DNA of 64,000 bases from Inia geoffrensis (GCA_036417435.1 CM070912.1:24168055-24232054); one strand, 5' to 3'. Shown: positions 22,066 through 34,227, counted from the stretch's first letter. Translations and numbers: made by a program. Notes: a model not told the origin generated them from the sequence alone.

Positions 22066-25000
22066 AAAGACCTCAGCGGATCCCACGGGTGCTTGGGGCT
22101 GGGCTGGGCATTCAGAGTTGTTGAGGCAATCAGATTAAGTCTCTATACCTTGACATTGACCCGTCATTGGATGTGGGTTGCCCTCTGGGTTGGGCGGGGG
22201 GACATGACGTTGGGAGAGGTGGCTCTCTTCCACTGAGGGCGATTCCCAGGGAATGAAGCAGGTGAGATCTGTTAGTTACCAGTGCCCCATGAGGGAAGGT
22301 GAGAGCCTGAGAAGGGGATCTGGGCGGTGCCCCACGGCAGCTTCTCCTGATTAACCACTTTCCAGAATACAGCAGCCCCAGCAGGCCCCCTCACCTGCCT
22401 TGTCTCCCCTTCTCCATCCTACAGAGGGCTATATTTGCCTCAGGTGCTATTCCTGGTCCAATCAGGTGTGACTAAGGCCTCAAGTCAGGTGATATGGAGC
22501 ACAGCAACCAAGTGCAGGACCAGCCTGAGGCTTTGCTCTGCAGGGGCCGGGGGCACAATGGGGTCATCGAGCATCCTGGACTGTTCAGCACAGCTGCAGT
22601 GCCTTTCCAGCTTCCCAGAGTCCAGGAGAACTCCTGTATTCCGAGTTGACTCAGCTACTAGGAGCAGAGAGTGAAAGAGACTGATCTCCAAGTAGCATGA
22701 TTTCCTTTCTGCCCCAGAAGCAATTCCCCTTGATGTCATCCAAGCCCAACGCCCTGGCAATTGGACACCGAGGAGGTGTCCTGAGAGGGCAGGTCAGTCC
22801 CTACAGAGCCACAGCCTCACCTGAACAGGAGCCGTACTTTTGCCATCAGCCAGACTGCCCTTTATAATTCCCAGTTCCTCTGAAGTTTGCTTGTGGACAA
22901 TTTTTTTTTTTTCTGCTTAGTCTTTGTCTCTTTTTCCTCCCTATCGATTTCTCCCCATGAAGTTAAAACAGAGGTGGAGACACATATGCTACATGACATC
23001 AATATAGCCCTGCCATTCAAGCTGTACTCTCCCCCTGCTGCAGCTGAGATGTGCCAGGGCTCCTATCCTCTCCTTCCCCCTAATTGATTTCCAAATTCAG
23101 CCTCCTGGGATGGTGCCTTGGCTGGCTTTCCAACTTCATCCTGTCAACCTTAATATAATGCTTCTTGGGCGGTGAGAACTTATGTTTCCCACCTACTAGT
23201 TGGCATCTGGCTGATTTTCTCATCCTGAGGAATTTAGTTTGATTAATGTCGAGCCTTTGTACGTTGCATTGGGGTTGTCAAAAACGACGCGTACTCATCC
23301 TGTTGCCAGTCCTTCTGAAGAGAGAACTTTCACCTACTTCAGGACAGTGTTGGCATTTGGAAGGCTCCACTAGTGGCCCATACCAAGATTAGCAGCCACA
23401 GATTTGCTCCATTTAACTCAAGAATCAGAGGACCCTGACTGGGAATAGCTGATAGATGCTCAGAGCAGTTTGGGTGATTCGAAGTCTGCTTAGCTTTGCC
23501 CAGTCAGCCTGGTGTGAGGTCTTGGAATTAAACTTTCCCACCTTCTCCTTCCAAGACTGAGCCAAAGAATCTATTCTTGGAGCGGATAACTTTTCAACAC
23601 TGAGTTGGCAAGTGTTTATGATTGGTTTTTCACACACCCTTATGGGCAGGAGACAATTTTTGTTATAATTAAAATTTAAATATAGGGTTATAATAACCCA
23701 AGGCACCTTAGAAGGGCAGGCTCTTGGCAAAATAGTGAGTGACATTATCAATTATACGTGATATGTTTCTTTTCTGTATCTTATTTTTACAACTCTACTC
23801 TTTTTAAACGACATTGATTATTTACTATGAGTAACCCAAATTACTTCAGGTAAGATGAATATCCCAGGCCTCACCAGCTTGTTGGTACAAATAAAGCCAC
23901 TTTAAGATAAACATCCATGTGAGAGAGGCTCATAGTTTTTTTTTCCTCCTGCTGGATCCCCACTGGCTTCCTGGAGCCCTCCAGGGATGTGTCATGTGTT
24001 TGAGAAAAAATCCCACTCAGGTTCTTTCACCCAAGTTGTTCTTTGAAATGTATCCTGCAGACCATTTGAGGGCAGCAACTCTCTGCTGTACTGCTGCTGG
24101 GATCTTCTTGGACAAGTCTGATTCCCTGCCATTCTGCTGGGTGCAACGGGCACCTTGGGTTCTTTCACGAATGTGCCACGGTCCCTGCAGTGTACTGCTG
24201 TCGTGTCCCTCTGCTGCAATGGGGGGGAGGGTTTCCCTGTGCTCAGCCTTGCATAGAACCTGGCCATCAGGCCCCCAAAGCAGTTCTGCTGGTGCCCAGA
24301 GCCCCTCAGCTCGGACAAGTGTCAGTTTCTCTTCTCCCATCAGGGTTCAAGCCATTGGGACAGAGAACAGTATTGCTTCTCAGGTCTCAGAGCTCATGAG
24401 AACTTTACTAAAAGGATAATTGGACCTCTGGATTTTTCTCCCTTGTGTTCAAGGATGAGAAGATGCTGCATTACTATTAGAAAGGGCGGAGGGGACACGA
24501 GGGGGAAGATGTGCCACAAAACAGCTGCTAAAAAGCAGATTTAGTGATTCATACTCAGTAACATCCATCAATCAATCTCTCCATGTTGTTTTTTCTAGTG
24601 ATGTTGTATAAGCCACACTTGGTGGAGGGAATGGACTCAGTTCATGCCAAAGGAAACACAGCAAAAATAATGACATCATGGACAATAATAAAATAATCAG
24701 GCAGCAACAGATGGAAAGGAAGAATTCCAGTTATGCTGGGGAACTAACTACACAAATTGTTTTGGGTCCTAGCTGATCAAACCAAACTCAATCCCACTAG
24801 CCAAAGAGTAAAAAGAGACTATCCTTTAGCCAGAAACACGAGCCAATCAATCCCACAGTCCAGCAAAGTAGTCCTTCTGGTTTCGTGGGGGGCAGGGCAG
24901 CAATTTCAAAGCATCGCACTTGGCATCAAAGAGCCCTGTTTATTCACTGACACCTAATAAATCAGACCCAGGGAATCAGATGAATTTTTCTTTTGCCTTT

Positions 25001-25599
25001 TAGTTTCCTTTATTAATGGAACCCTTTAGAAATCTGTTTATACTTTTTACTTGTACAAAATCACAGTCCTTCACACAAAGGGAGCAGGTGGTACTGAAAG
25101 CTGGAGATTGGGCCAGAATGCATCTTCTGTAACCGGTGCTAACAGAGCCTTGTCTTGGATATAAAAGAACTGGAATCTAATTGTGGGGTTGGTTTTTCCA
25201 ATTCTGTATAACTATGTGTTTCTCTGTCTGTGTTTCTTCCCCTCAAATTTAATGCTCCTCCTTGAGCTCCTGTCAAATAGAAATCTGAGTAGAATAGCTA
25301 AGACTGAGTTTTAAGACTGTGGTTTTCCTGGAATGGCATCACTAATACTCCAAGGGCCTCTACATCCCCAGCTGTCTTTGGAGTCTCTTGTTGACGTGTC
25401 ATATTTAGTGTCATGTGAACCCTCCACCTGACCGCAGGTAACTGGGCAGGCACTTGAGCCAAAAGCAGCCTATGGAGGCGGCCTTTTGTGAAAATCCTGC
25501 CTCTGTATATAGGATTTTGATTAAATAGCCCAATTAGATTCTCTTTCTGAAAGATTTGAATATGTGACATTCTCAGAGGGGATGGGGTGTAAGTCCATG
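22066..25599. other. Long repeat-poor unassigned stretch
   Basis: About 3.5 kb with no transposon I can name, unusual for this window. It contains frames of up to 166 codons (23919-24419 +) with antisense frames of similar length over the same bases, which argues against coding. A T-run sits at 22902-22912. It may include older repeats or conserved non-coding elements. Confidence 0.5.
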
Positions 25600-25700
25600 T
25601 GAGTGGGAACCTTGTCTCTTTACTGATTTATCACTGTTCTCTCTCAAAGTATATGGTATGGCTACCCAGTGAATACTTGATAAATAAATCAAATGCATGG
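25600..25700 (+). mobile_element. L2 3' tail
   Basis: 'AACCTTGTCTCTTTACTG' followed by 'GTGAATACTTGATAAATAAA' resembles the L2 3' end. Weak call. After it, 25701-25854 contains a 12-C run at 25797-25808. Confidence 0.45.
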
Positions 25701-25854
25701 GCCCTTACACAGAGGGTTTTTTTTTTTGAAACATGAATCTGCATCCATCTCCCTATATTTTACCTTGTTCTTCTGCCTCCAGTGAGCTAGGTCCCGCCCC
25801 CCCCCCCCAAGTCCCTACCACACACACTTCTAATTATTATTTTAAATAGACTTC

Positions 25855-27297
25855 ATTTTTTTAAGAGCAACTTAGGTTTACAGCAAAAGTGAGCAGAAGA
25901 TACAGAAATATTCCATATACACCCTGCCTCCGCCACCCCCCAGCCTCCCCTATTATCAACATTCTGCACTAGAATGGAACATTTATTACAACTGATGAAC
26001 CTACATTGACACATCATTATCACCCAAAGTCCATAGTCTGCATCGGAGTTCACTCTTGGCATTGTACATTCCCTAGGTTTTGACAAATGTATAATGACAT
26101 ATATTGCCATTATAGTATCATACAGGATAGTTTCACTGCCTTAAAAGTCCTCTGTGCTCCACCAACGCATCCTTTCCTCCCTCCTAACTTCTGGAAATCA
26201 CTTTTACTGTCTCTTACTTTCCTTTTAGTGCCGAGTTTTGCCTTTTCCAGAACATCATGTAGTTAGAATCACACAGAATGTAGCCTTTTCAGATTGGCTT
26301 CTTTTGCTTAGTAATATGCATTTAAGATTCCTCCATGTGTTTTCATTGCTTAATAGCTCATTTCTTTTTAGTGCTGAATAATATTCCATTATGTGGATGG
26401 ACCACAGTCTCTTTATCCGTTCACCTACTCATGGACATCTTGGTTGCTTCCAAGTTATGGCAATTATGAATAAACCTGCTGTAAACATCTGTGTGCAGGG
26501 TTTTGTATGGACATAAATTTTTTAAGTCCTTTGAGTAAACACCAAGCATGCAATTACCGGATTGTATGGTAAGAGTATGTTTAGTTTTGTAAGAAAATTC
26601 CAAGCTGTCCCAAAACATGGAAGCAACCTAAATGTCCATCAACAGACGAATGGATAAAGAAGATATGGTACTTATATACAATGGAATATTACTCAGCCAT
26701 AAAAAAGAATGAAATAATGTCATTTGCAGCAACATGGATGGACCTAGAGATTATCATACTAAGTAAGTCAGACAGAGAAGGACATATGATATCGCTTATA
26801 AGTGGAATCTAAAAAAATGATGCAAATGTACTTATTTATGAAACAGAAGTAGAGTCACAGGTGTAGAAAACAAACAAAGAAAATGCCAAGCTGTCTTCCA
26901 AAATGACTGACCAAACCATTTTGCATTCCCACCAGTGATGAAGGAGAGTTTCTGTGGTCCACATCCTTGCCAGCACTTGATGTTGTCATTGTTCTGGAGT
27001 TTGGCCTTTCTAATAGGTGCGAAGTGATATCTCATTGTTGTTTTAATTTGCAATTCCCTGATGACATATGATGTTGAACATTTCTCATGTGCTTATTTGC
27101 CATCTGTATGTTTCCTCTGATGAGGTGTCTGTTCAGGTCTTTAGCCCATTTAAAAAATTATTATTTTTTTTTATACTATTGGGTTTTAAGGGTTTTTGTA
27201 TGTTTTGAATAACAGTCCTTTATCAGATGTGTATTTTGCAAATATTTTCTCCCAGCCTGTGGCCTGTCTTCTCATCCTCTTGACTCTTCTTCTTTTT
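25855..27297 (-). mobile_element. Old L1 (L1MA/MB type) 3' UTR and ORF2 end, antisense
   Basis: The plus strand reads the complement: 'GCAACTTAGGTTTACAGCAA', 'GTACATTCCCTAGGTTTTGA', 'TGGACATCTTGGTTGCTTCC', then after an inserted L1, 'AATTTGCAATTCCCTGATGA' and 'TGCAAATATTTTCTCCCAGC'. About 1.18 kb of this element remains without the insert. Confidence 0.9.
26610..26876 (+). mobile_element. L1 fragment truncated at both ends, 19-bp duplication
   Basis: It starts in ORF2 ('AACATGGAAGCAACCTAAAT') and stops inside the 3' part at 'TGTAGAAAACAAACAAAG'. The normal L1 3' end, AATAAA signal and poly(A) are absent. The flanks AAGAAAATTCCAAGCTGTC (26591-26609) and AAGAAAATGCCAAGCTGTC (26877-26895) are a 19-bp duplication with one mismatch, so the 3' loss belongs to the insertion itself. 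Confidence 0.9.
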
Positions 27298-27314
27298 CAT
27301 GACTCTTTGCTTTG

Positions 27315-27543
27315 ATGGGCAGTACGGTGTAGTGTTTCAGCATTGGGATTCTGGAGGCATCTGCCCGCGTTTGAGTCCTGATTTTCCACTTGCTCAGGGA
27401 ATCGATCATTCCTTTCTGACTCTCAGTTTCCTCATCTGTGAAATGGAGATAATAATAGTGCCAACTTGTAGGGTTGTTAGGAGTTAGGACTGTCCTGGCT
27501 TGTAGTTAGTAAGCACTGTATAAATGGTCATCATTATTATTGA
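27315..27543 (+). mobile_element. MIR SINE, nearly complete
   Basis: 'TACGGTGTAGTGTTTCAGCA', 'CTCAGTTTCCTCATCTGTGA', 'AGGGTTGTTAGGAGTTAGGA' and 'AGTAAGCACTGTATAAATGG' cover MIR from head to tail. Confidence 0.9.
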
Positions 27544-27569
27544 AATTTTTCTTTTTTTGCATAATTTGG

Positions 27570-27740
27570 ACCTATCACTAATTTGGTCTCATCATTCACT
27601 TATTTGCTCCCTCCTTCACTCACTCCATTCAAGTCACACTGGCCTCTACACCCACCTGGGTGTCTTTTTGTTTCTGTTTCCTCCTTCTGAGGTGATTTCC
27701 TCTCAATATACTCAGGGTTCACACTTTCATCTCATGATTC
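27570..27740 (+). mobile_element. Possible L2 fragment
   Basis: 'CTCCCTCCTTCACTCACTCC' and 'GTCACACTGGCCTCTACACC' resemble the L2 coding region around 'CACACTGGCC'. Weak. Confidence 0.35.
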
Positions 27741-28467
27741 AGGAGTTTTGTCAGCCATAAGCAGAAGCGATCTAAACGCAATGGGGTTTCCTATTGTTAA
27801 TGAAGCTGAGCCCATTGGTGCCAGGTGTCCCAGAAGGAGGGGCGTATTGAAGGAGCAGTGGGCTGCCGAGGAGAGTCCTTGAGGCCGGGAGGGAGAGGGG
27901 TCTCTGGTTCAGAGTGGGAGTCCTCCTGGGAGGTAGCAAGATCTCCAGGGAAGACTGGTGGTGCTGCCAGGGAGACGGGGTGTCCTTAGGCTGCCAGGGA
28001 TCCTCAGACCCCAGGTGTGGACTGTAAACCACAGAACCTTTAGAACTGAAGGCACCATGGAGACTGAAGCAGATGGTACCCTGGTGGTAGACACTCACTG
28101 ATGTCTACGGCAACATGAAACTATTTCTTCTGTATCAGCCTCGAGTAAGAGGCTAAACTTCCTGCCAGTTCACAGGGATGGGGGTTCAGAGCCTGAGGGA
28201 TATTAACCATATAATATCAATTTATAATTTTAAAATATAGAAAGTCATGTTTCCTTCATCTCTGAGTTTGGACTTAAGAATTATATACAAAATAAATCTA
28301 TTCTCAAGTTCATCCTTGCCCACTGTAACTTGAGAGAATCTGGTTACTGGTAGAGTTGCCTTTTAGACACCTTTTAGCTCTGCTCTTCCCTGTGTCTTTC
28401 CCCCTTTCCTAGCCCCCCTCGTCTAATCCTGCAGGTATTGGAAGTAAGTTCCCTTCTCAGACCACAC
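27741..28467. other. Unassigned, GC-richer sequence
   Basis: No repeat or gene recognised. A 108-codon minus frame (27772-28098) has no visible domain. Confidence 0.5.
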
Positions 28468-28513
28468 TTTTTTTTTTTTTTTTTTCTAAATGCAAACTAA
28501 AAAAAAAAAAAAA
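28468..28513. repeat. Poly(T)-poly(A) inverted pair
   Basis: An 18-nt T run (28468-28485), a 13-nt spacer and a 15-nt A run (28499-28513) can pair as a hairpin. It may be two opposed retroposon tails. Confidence 0.8.
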
Positions 28514-28523
28514 TTTTTGATAT

Positions 28524-29177
28524 TGAGGCAGGAAAGGGCTGGGCCCAGGGACAGTCTTCTCATGTACAGACATTAAGCAGAAGGCAACCCAGCTGCTTGT
28601 TTTGCACTTAATGAGGCCATGATGCATATGGAAGAATGGCCTCTAAAACGGAAACTTTGTAGCATCTGAACAAGAAACTCTGGCCATGAAAACTTGGAGC
28701 ATGCACAATGAAAATGCACAGGTTACTGATGACACTGTATGACCTTCCATTTGTGGTGCTTGACTAGTAGAGGAAAATTTAAGGGAAAACAGCTCTTAGA
28801 GTGCATGTACAAGACCATGCACTTCAGGAGATGAATGCACAAGACCAGGGACTGATGCAACCTGGTGCAATCCAGGCCACACCTCAGCCTTCCCCTCAAT
28901 GAACATTCCACCCCTAATCAAAAAGACCCACCCATTCAGAGGGCTAAAAATAAGACAAAAAGTGGATCAAAAAAGTCCCCCTTTTGTGAGGCCCCCCCAC
29001 GCTCTTCTTTGTGAGTGTAACTTTTGTTTCTGCCCTAAATAAACTGCTTCTTTGTTCCCTTTGCTCTTCAGCTTCCGGGTTTTTTTTGTTTTTTGTTTCC
29101 TTTGTGTTTGTCACCCAAATTCTTTTTGGACTAGTTGAACAAGAGCCTGGACTTTTGATAAAGCTTTTCCGGTGTCA
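28524..29177 (+). mobile_element. Candidate endogenous retrovirus LTR
   Basis: The stretch starts TGAGGCAGGAAAGG, has a TATA-like CTAAAAATAAGAC near 28944, AATAAA at 29038-29043, a T/TG-rich downstream region, and ends GGTGTCA. This is the structure of an LTR promoter plus poly(A) site. No target duplication or family was resolved. Confidence 0.5.
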
Positions 29178-29359
29178 AGATCAAGATGCAAATTTTTAAA
29201 AAATTCAGTATTTTCTATGTTTACCTAAAATTATTTTGCAAAAACAAGTTACATGTGTTTTTTCCTGCTGGGAAAAAGTGAAGAACAATGCTATGCAATT
29301 TATTTTGGAATACGACCATCATCCTAGCTATGGTGTAAATTAAAAATTATACCTCAAGG

Positions 29360-29567
29360 GGCTTCCCTGGTGGCTCAGTGGTTGAGAGTCCGCCTGCTGA
29401 TGCAGGGGATGCGGGTTCGAGCCCCGGTCCGGGAAGATCCCACATGCCGTGGGGCGGCTGGGCCCATGGGCCATGACCGCTGAGCCTGTGCGTCCGGAGC
29501 CTGTGCTCCACAACGGGGAAGGCCACAGCAGTGAGAGGCCTGCGCGCCACAAAAAAAAAAGAAAAAA
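29360..29567 (+). mobile_element. CHR-type SINE, sense, 16-bp duplication
   Basis: 5' GGCTTCCCTGGTGGC with the variant TGGCTCAGTGG as box A and GGTTCGAGCCC (29414-29424) as box B, both close to tRNA promoter consensus. The tail is A10-G-A. AAAAATTATACCTCAA flanks it at 29342-29357 and 29568-29583. Confidence 0.97.
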
Positions 29568-29749
29568 AAAAATTATACCTCAAAGTACAGTGAAGTTAGA
29601 AAAATGTTTTGGAAACGCTGTAGCTTGGGTTTTGTTTCTGTTTTTCGTTTTGTTGTTGTTCATTTTTTTGAATCACAGTTTTGAATTGCTTATCTGCCTG
29701 GGACAAAGCTTAGTTACTGTGGCATCAGGCACATTGGTTCAGAGAGAGG

Positions 29750-30160
29750 TAGTCATTACCTCTGATCAGTGGAGATTTCTGATTCTCCTCTCTATTGCAT
29801 ACATGGCTGGAACACTTTTTCTGGCCTCTTGTGGTTGGGTGAGACCTGCCAAGGCATTCTGACCAATGGCCAGTGAGTGGACATAATGTTCGCTGATTCT
29901 GGCAAGGAGCCTTTATGCCAACCTTTAGGCCAAGGAGCCTCTGGCAACCTTTCCTCCTCACTGGCATGGCAGCTGGCAATTTTTGAGACGGTAGCTGCTC
30001 TGTCAGCTTGCCCTTAATTAATTAAGATAAGCAGAGCCTCCCCTAGCAAACTGTGGGATGAACTTTGAGCAAGAAACAAACTTATTGTTTTAAGTGAGTG
30101 AGATTTGGGCATATTTGTTACCACAGCCTCAGCTAGCTTATCCTGACTGATACCCACATC
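29750..30160 (+). mobile_element. Ancient mammalian LTR-like repeat, family unassigned
   Basis: The end 'AAACTTATTGTTTTAAGTGA', 'GAGATTTGGGCATATTTGTT', 'AGCTTATCCTGACTGATACC' resembles the conserved 3' ends of MLT1/MaLR-type repeats. The left part is diverged. Confidence 0.5.
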
Positions 30161-31312
30161 CAGCTATCTGAAGACGCTGTTGCCAAATTGTTAAAACCAA
30201 AAAAAAAAATCAAAACATTGGAACTGGCATATCTTTACAGACAAAATATTTTGGCTTGACAAACATGTCCAGAAGGAAGATGTTGCTATATTTAGAGCAT
30301 GAAGCAAAGGTACTGTTTTGGAATGTTCAGACAAACATGCTCAAAATCATGTTCAAAATGCTCCACCTATCACCTGATTGGAAACATTAACAAAGTATAC
30401 AAGTTGACAGTGCTTCCCTGTGCATGTTGCATGCCCTGTGCCCACGTGCACCAGTTGTTTGGTTGTAAGGAACAGAGAGCATTTGATCAAATTCAGACAT
30501 GTTGGATTAATCATTCAAGATCCAACTATGACATGATGGAGGCCACACAAAGGGCCAGATCTTTGGACTTTTTATCGCATGTTGTTATTTTGAGCCTTAC
30601 AAAGTTTTGTTAAACCATGAAAAGTGTGAAAGATTCTCTCCTATCATCACAGTTGATAGAATTTTCACAGAGTTTGCATATCAATTCCTTGCTGAATTTT
30701 CATTATTTTACCATCATCTGTCTTATCTCCTCATTCATTCTGATTATCTATTTTACCCTCCTGGGATATTTTGCTCCCAGTTTTATAATCTACTTTTTAG
30801 TGTTTGTATTTCTCTTATTTAGTTTCAGAATTTCTATAGAGGACAGATTCAGGAGCTGAGTTGGTAGGGAGGTTTGGGCTAGAGGTACATTTCTGTAGTA
30901 CTTAAGAATGAGAAAATTTCAGTTGTGTATATTGAGGGATGCTGATGCGCGATATGGGGGAACAAAGCCTTCTCGCAGACCATCCCCTGTCACCATGACT
31001 ACTATCATCCTGGAGAATATTTATGCTGAAACAGTGGTTCCCCACCTTTCTTCTGTCTGTTCTGTTGAACAAGACTCTCACAAGCTTGTTTTCCATATTG
31101 TTGCAATCAGTGGAGAGAATAATGGATTCGGTATCTGATCAGTTAACTGTGAGACTTTGAACAAGTTGCTTAGCTCCTTAGATGGGGAATGATGATATGA
31201 CTTTATTGAATTATTATAAAACTTACACAAGATCATGTCTGGGAATGGTGAAGGCCATTATGGTGAAGGCCCAAGAAACACTTAATTCCATTCTTTCCCT
31301 ACAGTTAATGAG
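30161..31312. other. Unassigned non-coding sequence
   Basis: AT-rich in part. No gene or confident repeat call. Confidence 0.5.
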
Positions 31313-31314
31313 AG

Positions 31315-31565
31315 AAGCATCATAGCCCAGTGGTTAAGTGTGCAAGCTCGGAAGTGACACAGCTGGGTTCCAATCCTAAATTCTGCCTCTTGCCAGCTCT
31401 GCATAAACTGGTGGCAAACTACTTCACTTCTGCAAGCCTCCTGTGCCATGCCTACAAATACAGGGTAAGATGGGACCTGATAAATTGTGAGATTACATGA
31501 GATAATGAATAGACAGTGTTCAGGGTGTTGTAAACACTCAAGAAATGATAGTTTTCATTAGCTTC
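31315..31565 (+). mobile_element. MIR SINE
   Basis: 'ATAGCCCAGTGGTTAAGTGT', 'GCTGGGTTCCAATCCTAAAT', 'GTGAGATTACATGAGATAAT' run from MIR head to tail. Confidence 0.88.
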
Positions 31566-32141
31566 ATTATTAGAAACAAGTTTCTCATATCCAGCCTCTG
31601 TCTCCCAATACAAGCCCACCAACCCTGACCTGGAACCCTTGAGGCTGTATGTGTTTTGGAATTCAGAATGCTCTGGAAACTAGAAAGATAATGTGGTGCA
31701 TATACCATGCATTCCATAATGTCCTGCCCCCATTGGGGCCTGTGGTAGCACTTCATGATCAGCTCATGACTGCAGTGAAATACACGAATGTTCATGCTAA
31801 ATGGGATGTGGGAAATTTGATTTGAGCATGCAATTTGCATCGGGAAATGCTCGTATAAATAACCGGGGCAGCTGAATGTGGCAGGTTTGTGCTCTATAGA
31901 TTTTTTTTTTTTTTAAATCTCAGGGTCTTTAGAATAGAATTTCTGCTATAGCAGCTTAAACCATCACAGGCCTTTGCACTCTGGTTTTCTGCTAGCTGGT
32001 TTGGCATCATTAACTGCCTGTCTGGAGTTTTGTAAGTTGAAGTTGCCTAATTAACTTGTACAGTTGGAAAGGAAAAAAATGATTGAACCCCCAAACAATA
32101 CTATAATTTAGAGAAGTGACAAAATCTTAACCAAAAACCCC
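31566..32141. other. Unassigned non-coding sequence
   Basis: A T-run lies at 31901-31913. Otherwise nothing recognised. Confidence 0.5.
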
Positions 32142-32151
32142 ACAGGTTTTT

Positions 32152-32482
32152 TTTTTTGAATGTTTCTAGTAGCTTTATTCTTTTATTTTTAACATCTTTA
32201 TTGGAGTATAATTGCTTTACAATGGTGTGTTAGTTTCTGCTGTATAACAAAGTGAATCAGCTATACATATACGTATATCCCCATATCTCCTCCCTCTTGC
32301 GTCTCCACCCTCCCTATCCCACCCCTCTAGGTTGTCACAAAGCACCGAGCTGACCTCCCTGTGCTATGCGGCTGCTTCCCACTAGCTATCTGTCTTACAT
32401 TTGGTAGTGTATCTATGTCCAGGCCACTCTCTCACTTCGCCCCAGCTTACCCTTCCCCCTCCCCATGTCCTCAAGTCCATTC
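32152..32482 (-). mobile_element. Young L1 3' end, antisense, with probable 3' transduction
   Basis: 'AACATCTTTATTGGAGTATA' to 'CTCAAGTCCATTC' is the complement of the young artiodactyl/cetacean L1 3' part. Left of the L1 end there are about 30 extra bases. On the L1 strand they hold a second AATAAA (complement of TTTATT at 32174-32179) about 16 nt before the terminal A-run. The target ACAGTTTTT/AAG at 32483 matches ACAGGTTTTT at 32142-32151. Confidence 0.85.
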
Positions 32483-32491
32483 ACAGTTTTT

Positions 32492-32884
32492 AAGTAGGAA
32501 GGAGCATGGAATTATCTAGTACAACTTCACCAATGAGGAAATTAGGAACCAGAGAGAGTAAGTCTCTTGCTGGAGGTCATTGAGACTTTGGAAATGTGAT
32601 AGCTTTTCCTGCAGCAGCAAACAACCCCCAATCCCAGAGGTGTAAGTTTCTAGCTTATATTCCCTCAGAGCTGCAGGTGGCCCATGGCTCTCCTGGGCTG
32701 GGCTGGGCTGGCCCTGTTCCACATGTCTTCTCGAGGAACAACCATCGTCAGGGGCGTGCTGCTCTCATGCTGAGTGATGGAGGCTCAAGAGGGGCAGAAC
32801 CGAACCACAGGAGTGTCTTTGTAGCTCCGGCCTGGATATGGTGTGTGTCACATCTGCTTACCTTCCACTGGGCAAAACAGGTCT
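32492..32884. other. Unassigned non-coding sequence
   Basis: A short GGGCT tandem run lies at 32693-32708. No gene or other repeat recognised. Confidence 0.5.
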
Positions 32885-33725
32885 ATCTGTGAACAAGATA
32901 GACAAAAGCCCCTTCCATCAGAGTACCCATTGACTAGTAGGAAAATGATGTCCAGTGAACCAACAAATGCACAAGATTGTTATCACGGAGCGAATGCTGT
33001 GCAAGAAACAAATAAGGTGATGAGCTAGAATAACTGGAAGAAGTCACTTAGACAGCAAAGTCAGGAAAAACCTCTTTGAGGAAGTACTATTTCAACTGAA
33101 AGCTGGGAAGGGACTAGGCTTGTGCATAGATGGAAAGAGCAGAGCAAAGGGAACCTCAGGGCAGAGACTCAGAGGCAAGAAAGGGCTTGATGGGTCTAGA
33201 GCTTAGTCAGCAATCCAGAGTGAAGTCTGGATTGAGGTTACAGGGGTGGGTGGGGACAGAGCATGTGGAAACCTATAGGTCATCTCAGGAATTCTGGATT
33301 CCAATCTAAGAGCAGTGGTCAGACCGTGAAGTGTTGTAAACAGAGCAATGGCATAACATGATTCACCATTTGAAAAGATCACCCTGGATGTTGTGTGGAC
33401 TGCAACAGGAAGCAGGTAGAGACACAGAAAAAACATCCCAATTTTTTAAGAGAGACCTTTGCTGAGCCTTGGACTGGCGGTAATGGCCGTGTGTCGGCAG
33501 AGGAGTGGGTGGAATCAACAGCGCTTTTGGCAAGAGAACCAACAGAACTTGGTGATATCATGGATGTAAGGTCTCATAGAAAGAGGGACTCACAGTTGAC
33601 TCCATGGTTGTTGACATGAACAACTGGAAAGATGCAGAGGTCTTTTATAGAAAGGTGGATGATGAGGGAGGGGCATGGGGTTGGATAAAACTGGAGTTCT
33701 GTTAGAATTAGTTTGAGACGCCCAT
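32885..33725 (-). mobile_element. Ancient L2 LINE, antisense
   Basis: 'GTGAACAAGATAGACAAAAG' (L2 3' UTR), 'AACCTCTTTGAGGAAGTACT', 'AAGATCACCCTGGATGTTGT' and 'GAGACGCCCATTAG' follow the complement of L2 from 3' UTR into ORF2. No open frame survives in L2 sense. Confidence 0.82.
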
Positions 33726-33749
33726 TAGTGGGCTAAGCCGTCTATCTTC

Positions 33750-33835
33750 CACTAGACTGTGCTGTATCCTCAGTGTTGAGCCCGGTGCTTGGCACGTATC
33801 GGGTGCTCAAAAAGCATTTGTTGAATGAGGGAATC
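33750..33835 (+). mobile_element. L2 3' end
   Basis: 'GTGCTGTATCCTCAGTGTTG', 'CGGTGCTTGGCACGTATCGG' and 'CATTTGTTGAATGAGGGAAT' are the L2 terminal motif in sense. It faces the antisense L2 to its left. Confidence 0.85.
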
Positions 33836-34227
33836 TAAATGATAAGCTTAAAAGCTACAGATGACTAATGGCTTCTAGAACAACAGATGATCCAAAGTCC
33901 ATAGCAATAGCTAATTAAACCATTGCAATCCGATGTCCAAAATATTGTGTGCTAGAGACCCCCCCTTCCTCTCCCCATTAATTGAACAGGCCCTGTCTCT
34001 TTTGCTCTTGTAGTCTATTGTTCTTCAAATGTAATTAGCCTTTGTGTTTTGACAGTAAACAATAAGCTGGTACTATGATAAATGGCTTGTTTCTGGGAAA
34101 GGAGTATTTGTGAATACAAAACCCTGTCTTCTCCCCTTTTTTTCACACCTTTTCCTCCTGTGTTCGGAGGCCCTTGGGCTATACTAGTACCTTCAGGAGG
34201 GCCAGGTTTCTTAGGTAGGGATAGCAA
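33836..34227. other. Unassigned non-coding sequence
   Basis: Nothing recognised. Confidence 0.5.

Noticed and set aside
23919..24419. 166-codon plus frame with 107-108-codon minus frames opposite
   Set aside because: Open on both strands, no motif, no codon signal that I can defend.
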